Shown here piece after piece: positions 60,116-64,000 of a stretch of 64,000 bases of DNA. The notes beneath the pieces were generated by a model. The model was not told the DNA's origin and did no database searches. It worked only from the letters and a program-made list of their open reading frames with translations. Position numbers and translations under genes: made by a program. Within the stretch, counting starts at the first letter, position 1. Every line of letters starts with the position of its first letter. This DNA comes from an uncultured Bacteroidales bacterium. Lineage in GTDB: Bacteria > Bacteroidota > Bacteroidia > Bacteroidales > Bacteroidaceae. Where the stretch lies: NCBI GenBank assembly GCA_902801485.1, contig CADCIP010000011.1:16992-80991 (forward strand). The letters run 5' to 3'.

Positions 60116-63100
60116 ATGAGAAAAGGATTACTAACTATGTTCTTGCTTGCCTTAGTAGGCATGACGGGGAACAATGTGACGGTAATGGCTCAGACACCTG
60201 AACCGAGTGGTCAGTGGACCTTCAGCGACCCCAACGACCTGATGAAGGCATCGAAGGGAAACCTGGTTCTGACACCTGCCGTAATGGGCAACAGCAGCAT
60301 CACCGAAGCAACCGTTGCCGAAGCCGGTATTACAACGGCTGAAGGAAGGGACGGGAGCAGCGCCATTTTTGTGCCTAAGGCTGCAGCCCTGAAGGTTGCA
60401 CGTGCCGAGGGTGCCGAAGTTACCTCCAACTACACATTTATGATGGACATGAAAGTTCCTAATGCTTACGTGTACGATGGCTTGTTCCAAACAAGCGGAG
60501 GAAACGCCAACGACGGTGATCTGTTCATCAGCAAAGGTCAGATTGGAATTGGTGCTTTGGGTGGCTACTACGGCCGCATTTGGAACGATTTTTGGTACCG
60601 CATTGTCTTCACCATGAGCGAGGGAGTGGCAAAGGCATATGTAAACGGACAGAAAGTATTCGACTACGAGACCACGAATGCCCGTTATGAGATTGACCCT
60701 TGGGGCTTCTATCTGCACTGCGATGAGGACGGCGAGATGTCAGATACATACATCAGCGAAGTGGCATTCTGGGAAACACCGCTTACCGACGAGCAAGTGG
60801 CTGCAATGGGAGGCTTCCCCAATCCCTGGATTACCAGCATAAGCCAGATTCAGGAGGGTGAGCAGTTCTTCATCATTAGCGACCGCGCGAAGTTTAATGG
60901 CAGCACCACCGCTCAGCCCAAAGCTATGTCAACCCTGCAGTCAAACTACGCTGCAAACTGGGGTGAAATGTATGTTTACTGGGGCGACCTCAACAGAGAT
61001 GCCGAAGGTTTTATCTGGACTGCCGAGAAGGTGGGCGACCAGTGGGCATTCCTCAACAAGGAGAACAACCAGTATCTGGGCAATATGAACGAAGGGGAGG
61101 CTGACGTTATCTTCTCTGCAACTCCCGTGGGCTACACACTCACCGACCTTGCAGAAGGAGAGGGTTGCTTCTACATGGCTAACGAAGAGTCTGATCATTC
61201 ACTCCACGTGCAAGGTTACCTGCGTAACGACCGCGGGAACAACAGCCTTGCCAAGCAAGAGGTGGGCGATGACAATTATGAACAGGCCGATCCTGCCCGT
61301 AACGGATATCCCGGACGCTGGAGACTGGTAAAGGTTAACGGAGATACTCCCGAGGAGACGGCAAAGAAGATTGCCACAGCCGAAGACTTATCAGCCTTTG
61401 CTGATGAAATAGCTAAGGGCAACACAACCCTGGATGCTGTGCTGACAGCCGACATCGACCTAAGCCAAAGCGACTATCCTAACCTGATGATTGGTACAGA
61501 ATCAAATCCTTTCAGCGGTATATTTGATGGTCAGGGATTTACCATTACCTATAAGTACGAGAATGTTAAGGATAAGTGGCGTGGCCTCTTCGCTTTTGTC
61601 AAGGATGCTACCATCAGCAACCTGCGTGTCGAAGGAAGTGCATACGTAACAAACATCCACTTCGGAGCTCTTATAGGTCGTGCCGATGGTACCGTATTTG
61701 TTGAGAACGTTATTACCAACGTTGATATCACCGGTGCTTTGAATCAGGTAACAGGTGACGGAGGTATGCTGGGCGCAAACTACGCTAACATCACCTTCAG
61801 CGATTGCGCCACTCTGGGTAAGATGGGTCATCCAGGAAGTTCAATGTACAGCAGCTTCTCTGCATGGTCTAACGGTAGTTCTTCCACTACTCTGAATAAC
61901 TGCTACTCCCTTTGCGAGCTCACTGAAGGTACAGGAACCGGCAACTGCTTCACTTTAACACATCCAAGCGGTAGCGTTTCAATCAACAACTGCTACTACC
62001 TTAACCTGATAGGAACATACGTAGGTGGTACGCAGATAACTGCAGAAGAGGTTGCAAACGGTGCGCTCTGCTTCAAACTGAACGGTGACCAAAGCGTTAT
62101 CGGCTGGACTCAGACCATTGGAACAGACTTGGTTCCACAGCCCGGCACAGGAAGCCAGCAGGTATATGCTACAGGTACTGTTCGTTGCGATGGTGAAGAA
62201 CTGCCTGACAATCCAATCATATACACCAACACCAAAGGTCAAGTCACGAAACCTGATCACAAGTTCGGCAACAATGCTTTCTGCTCTGTCTGTGGTAGTG
62301 TAAGACAGAACGATGCAGGCTTCTACATGATTGGCAGCGCTGAACAACTGAACTGGTTAGCTCAGAAGATAGAGGAAGGTAAGCAGGATATTCCAGCAAT
62401 CCTGACAACCGACATCGACCTGAGCAAGAGCGACTATCCTAACCTGATGATTGGAACGGAAACCAAGCCATTCAAGGGTGTCTTTAACGGAGCCGGATTT
62501 ACCATTACTTATAACTATGAGGAAGTTAAGGATAAGTGGCGCGGTCTCTTTGCCTTTGTTGACGGTGCAACCATCCGTAACCTGAATGTAGAAGGTGAAG
62601 CAAAACCATCAAACATCCACTTCGGAGCTCTTATTGGTAAAGCCAACGGCAAAGTACTGGTTGAGAATGTTATCACTAATGTTAATATCACAGGATTGTC
62701 CTCTACTGGCGTACAGGGCGATGGAGGCATGGTTGGCGCCAACTACGCAATTATGACCTTCAACAACTGCGCTACACTGGGTAAGATGGGCCACGAAGGA
62801 AGTTCAATGTACAGTAGCTTCTCAGGATGGACAGATGGCAATGCTACTGTTATCATGGACAACTGCTACTCCCTCTGTCAGCTGACCGACGTTACGGGCA
62901 CAGGCAATTGCTTCACCCTGTCACACGGAAACAATAACACCTTCAAAAACTGCTACTATCTCAACGAGATTGGCACAGTACAGAAGGGTACGCAGATTAC
63001 AGCAGAGCAGATAGCTAACGGTGAACTTTGTGTTATGCTGGGTGATGGTTGGTATCAGAATATTGGCGAAGATGCCTATCCCGTTCCAGACAAGACTCAC

Positions 63101-64000
63101 GGCGTAGTTAAGAAGATTACCGAGGCCGGCTATGCTACTATGTACATTGATAAGGCTGTTGATGCTCCCGAGGGCGTAGAGGTTTACACGGGTGCCGTCA
63201 ATGACGATAAGTTGACATTGAATGCCGTAGAGGGTTCTATTCCCGCTTGGGAGCCAGTTGTGCTGAAGGGTGCTGCCGGGTTCTATAGCTTCATGCCTGC
63301 TTCAGGTATTGAGAAGAGCGTAACTGTTAACTTCCCTGATTTGGGCTACGAGAATGCTCAGGATGTCGCTACTATTACGTCGGATGATGTGGATATCGAT
63401 TTCAGCATTGGTACTGGAGCAAATAATCCCAAGTACTATAATTCTGGAACTTCTATACGTTTCTATGGCGGCAACGTTCTGACCGTTACTGCTTCAAGCC
63501 AACCCATCACCAAGATTATATTTAACTTTGCGAAGAACTATGCTCCTACTCTTAATGACTGTTACAACCCCGATGGCGATCTTGTCTTCGATTTCACCAC
63601 TATCCCTGGTAGCCAATGGATTGTTGAAGAATATACATGGGAAGGTGTTACCGATAAGATTTCTTTCTTCCGTCATTCAAAGAGCGGCCACTATCGTATC
63701 ATTGGCATGACTGTAACATATGCTGCCAGTCCTGAAAATATCGAGGGCAACGACCTGAAGGGTACTGACGAAGACATTGAGGCTGCCGGTAAGTACGTTC
63801 TGGCTAAGCCCGAAGGCAAGCCCGCTGGCTTCTATTTGGCAGACAAGGGGACCATCAAGGCTGGTAAGGCTTACTTGGAGAACAGTTCCAATACAGGTCC
63901 TCTGGTTAAGGCCTTCTACTTTGATTCTAATAGAGAGACGGCTATCGAAAACGTCAACGCTAACGTTAACGTCAACAAGGGTGCTATCTACAACCTCTCC
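60116..64000 (+). CDS. Large LamG/GLUG surface protein with internal duplication (runs off window end)
   Basis: The frame is open from the ATG at 60116 to base 64000 (1295 codons). A signal peptide (cut near VTVMAQ) is followed by a LamG/concanavalin-like domain (about 25-235: YTFMMDMKVPNAYVYDGLFQT and ISEVAFWETPLTDEQV) and a ricin-like or beta-trefoil stretch. Two GLUG-type modules (LTADIDLSQSDYPNLMIGTE and its copy) are repeated about 320 residues apart. Later beta domains follow. The last visible residues (IENVNANVNVNKGAIYNLS) look like the start of the same Y-N-L-x-G-Q-R sorting tail as in two other window proteins, so probably only about 25 residues are missing. Confidence 0.88.
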   Translation, partial: MRKGLLTMFLLALVGMTGNNVTVMAQTPEPSGQWTFSDPNDLMKASKGNLVLTPAVMGNSSITEATVAEAGITTAEGRDGSSAIFVPKAAALKVARAEGAEVTSNYTFMMDMKVPNAYVYDGLFQTSGGNANDGDLFISKGQIGIGALGGYYGRIWNDFWYRIVFTMSEGVAKAYVNGQKVFDYETTNARYEIDPWGFYLHCDEDGEMSDTYISEVAFWETPLTDEQVAAMGGFPNPWITSISQIQEGEQFFIISDRAKFNGSTTAQPKAMSTLQSNYAANWGEMYVYWGDLNRDAEGFIWTAEKVGDQWAFLNKENNQYLGNMNEGEADVIFSATPVGYTLTDLAEGEGCFYMANEESDHSLHVQGYLRNDRGNNSLAKQEVGDDNYEQADPARNGYPGRWRLVKVNGDTPEETAKKIATAEDLSAFADEIAKGNTTLDAVLTADIDLSQSDYPNLMIGTESNPFSGIFDGQGFTITYKYENVKDKWRGLFAFVKDATISNLRVEGSAYVTNIHFGALIGRADGTVFVENVITNVDITGALNQVTGDGGMLGANYANITFSDCATLGKMGHPGSSMYSSFSAWSNGSSSTTLNNCYSLCELTEGTGTGNCFTLTHPSGSVSINNCYYLNLIGTYVGGTQITAEEVANGALCFKLNGDQSVIGWTQTIGTDLVPQPGTGSQQVYATGTVRCDGEELPDNPIIYTNTKGQVTKPDHKFGNNAFCSVCGSVRQNDAGFYMIGSAEQLNWLAQKIEEGKQDIPAILTTDIDLSKSDYPNLMIGTETKPFKGVFNGAGFTITYNYEEVKDKWRGLFAFVDGATIRNLNVEGEAKPSNIHFGALIGKANGKVLVENVITNVNITGLSSTGVQGDGGMVGANYAIMTFNNCATLGKMGHEGSSMYSSFSGWTDGNATVIMDNCYSLCQLTDVTGTGNCFTLSHGNNNTFKNCYYLNEIGTVQKGTQITAEQIANGELCVMLGDGWYQNIGEDAYPVPDKTHGVVKKITEAGYATMYIDKAVDAPEGVEVYTGAVNDDKLTLNAVEGSIPAWEPVVLKGAAGFYSFMPASGIEKSVTVNFPDLGYENAQDVATITSDDVDIDFSIGTGANNPKYYNSGTSIRFYGGNVLTVTASSQPITKIIFNFAKNYAPTLNDCYNPDGDLVFDFTTIPGSQWIVEEYTWEGVTDKISFFRHSKSGHYRIIGMTVTYAASPENIEGNDLKGTDEDIEAAGKYVLAKPEGKPAGFYLADKGTIKAGKAYLENSSNTGPLVKAFYFDSNRETAIENVNANVNVNKGAIYNLS
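61442..63050 (+). repeat. Internal tandem duplication in the surface-protein gene
   Basis: Sequence from 61442 recurs from 62402 (offset 960 bp, then 963 bp after one codon is added). It covers the GLUG module and the following NCYSL, NCYYL and TQITAE segments. DNA identity is high by eye, so the copy is fairly recent. Confidence 0.85.

Overview
The window looks like chromosome from a Prevotella-like member of the order Bacteroidales. The grounds are: many upstream regions carry the Bacteroidetes sigma promoter (TTTG, about 19 bases, TAnnTTTG); starts lack Shine-Dalgarno sequences; and the gene content is typical (BspA-like leucine-rich-repeat surface protein, CotH-family protein, GH97/GH2/GH51 glycosidases, DUF2723 membrane glycosyltransferase, DUF4838 protein, ECF sigma/anti-sigma pair). 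Several secreted proteins share a C-terminal tail of the Y-N-L-x-G-Q-R ... K-G ... K-K-V-L-[IV]-K type. Species cannot be fixed from this alone.

Layout. 1-9.1 kb: the 5' part of a GH97 gene, a pepD-ilvA-ridA operon, tadA and yraN diverging from a shared promoter region, birA-pyrH, a DUF4838 secreted protein and an outer-membrane barrel. 9.2-10.6 kb: an overlapping ECF sigma / anti-sigma / secreted-protein cassette. 10.9-11.1 kb: a nested palindromic element with no gene. 11.1-14.6 kb: a giant BspA-like surface protein. 15.0-29.0 kb: an island that is visibly AT-rich by eye, with one long minus-strand operon of signalling and ADP-ribose genes, and a DUF1016 nuclease gene upstream. 29.7-43.6 kb: mostly plus-strand housekeeping genes (cysE, rlmL-like, DPP-IV-like peptidase, purD, two membrane proteins, DUF2723 transferase, polysaccharide deacetylase, queG, a second GH97). 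43.6-56.5 kb: mostly minus-strand rubredoxin, lipoproteins, GH2 beta-galactosidase, tRNA-Leu, argH, an SRPBCC protein, pyrE, GH51 arabinofuranosidase, nagB, a lipoprotein and xth. 56.5-64 kb: a CotH/GLUG protein, a small secreted protein, and a large LamG/GLUG surface protein that runs off the end.

The most interesting system is the operon at 27713-15830. In transcription order it encodes: a soluble Ser/Thr kinase fused to BspA-type leucine-rich and Sel1-like repeats; a basic PD-(D/E)XK nuclease-like protein; a membrane receptor-type kinase with WG repeats whose beta3 lysine is arginine; a NADAR-like protein; a DarT-like (DUF4433) ADP-ribosyltransferase domain fused to a von Willebrand A domain; a PP2C phosphatase; and a macro-like/DUF1810 fusion. 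The kinase + PP2C + vWA set is the composition of a TerY-P phosphorylation triad. Here it is joined to enzymes that add (DarT) and may remove or bind (NADAR-like, macro-like) ADP-ribose, plus nucleases. I infer a phospho-regulated nucleic-acid ADP-ribosylation conflict or defence system.

A second theme is small repeat words in intergenic DNA that overlap gene ends and in two places have entered reading frames. A third is a set of promoters that share an unusually conserved spacer.
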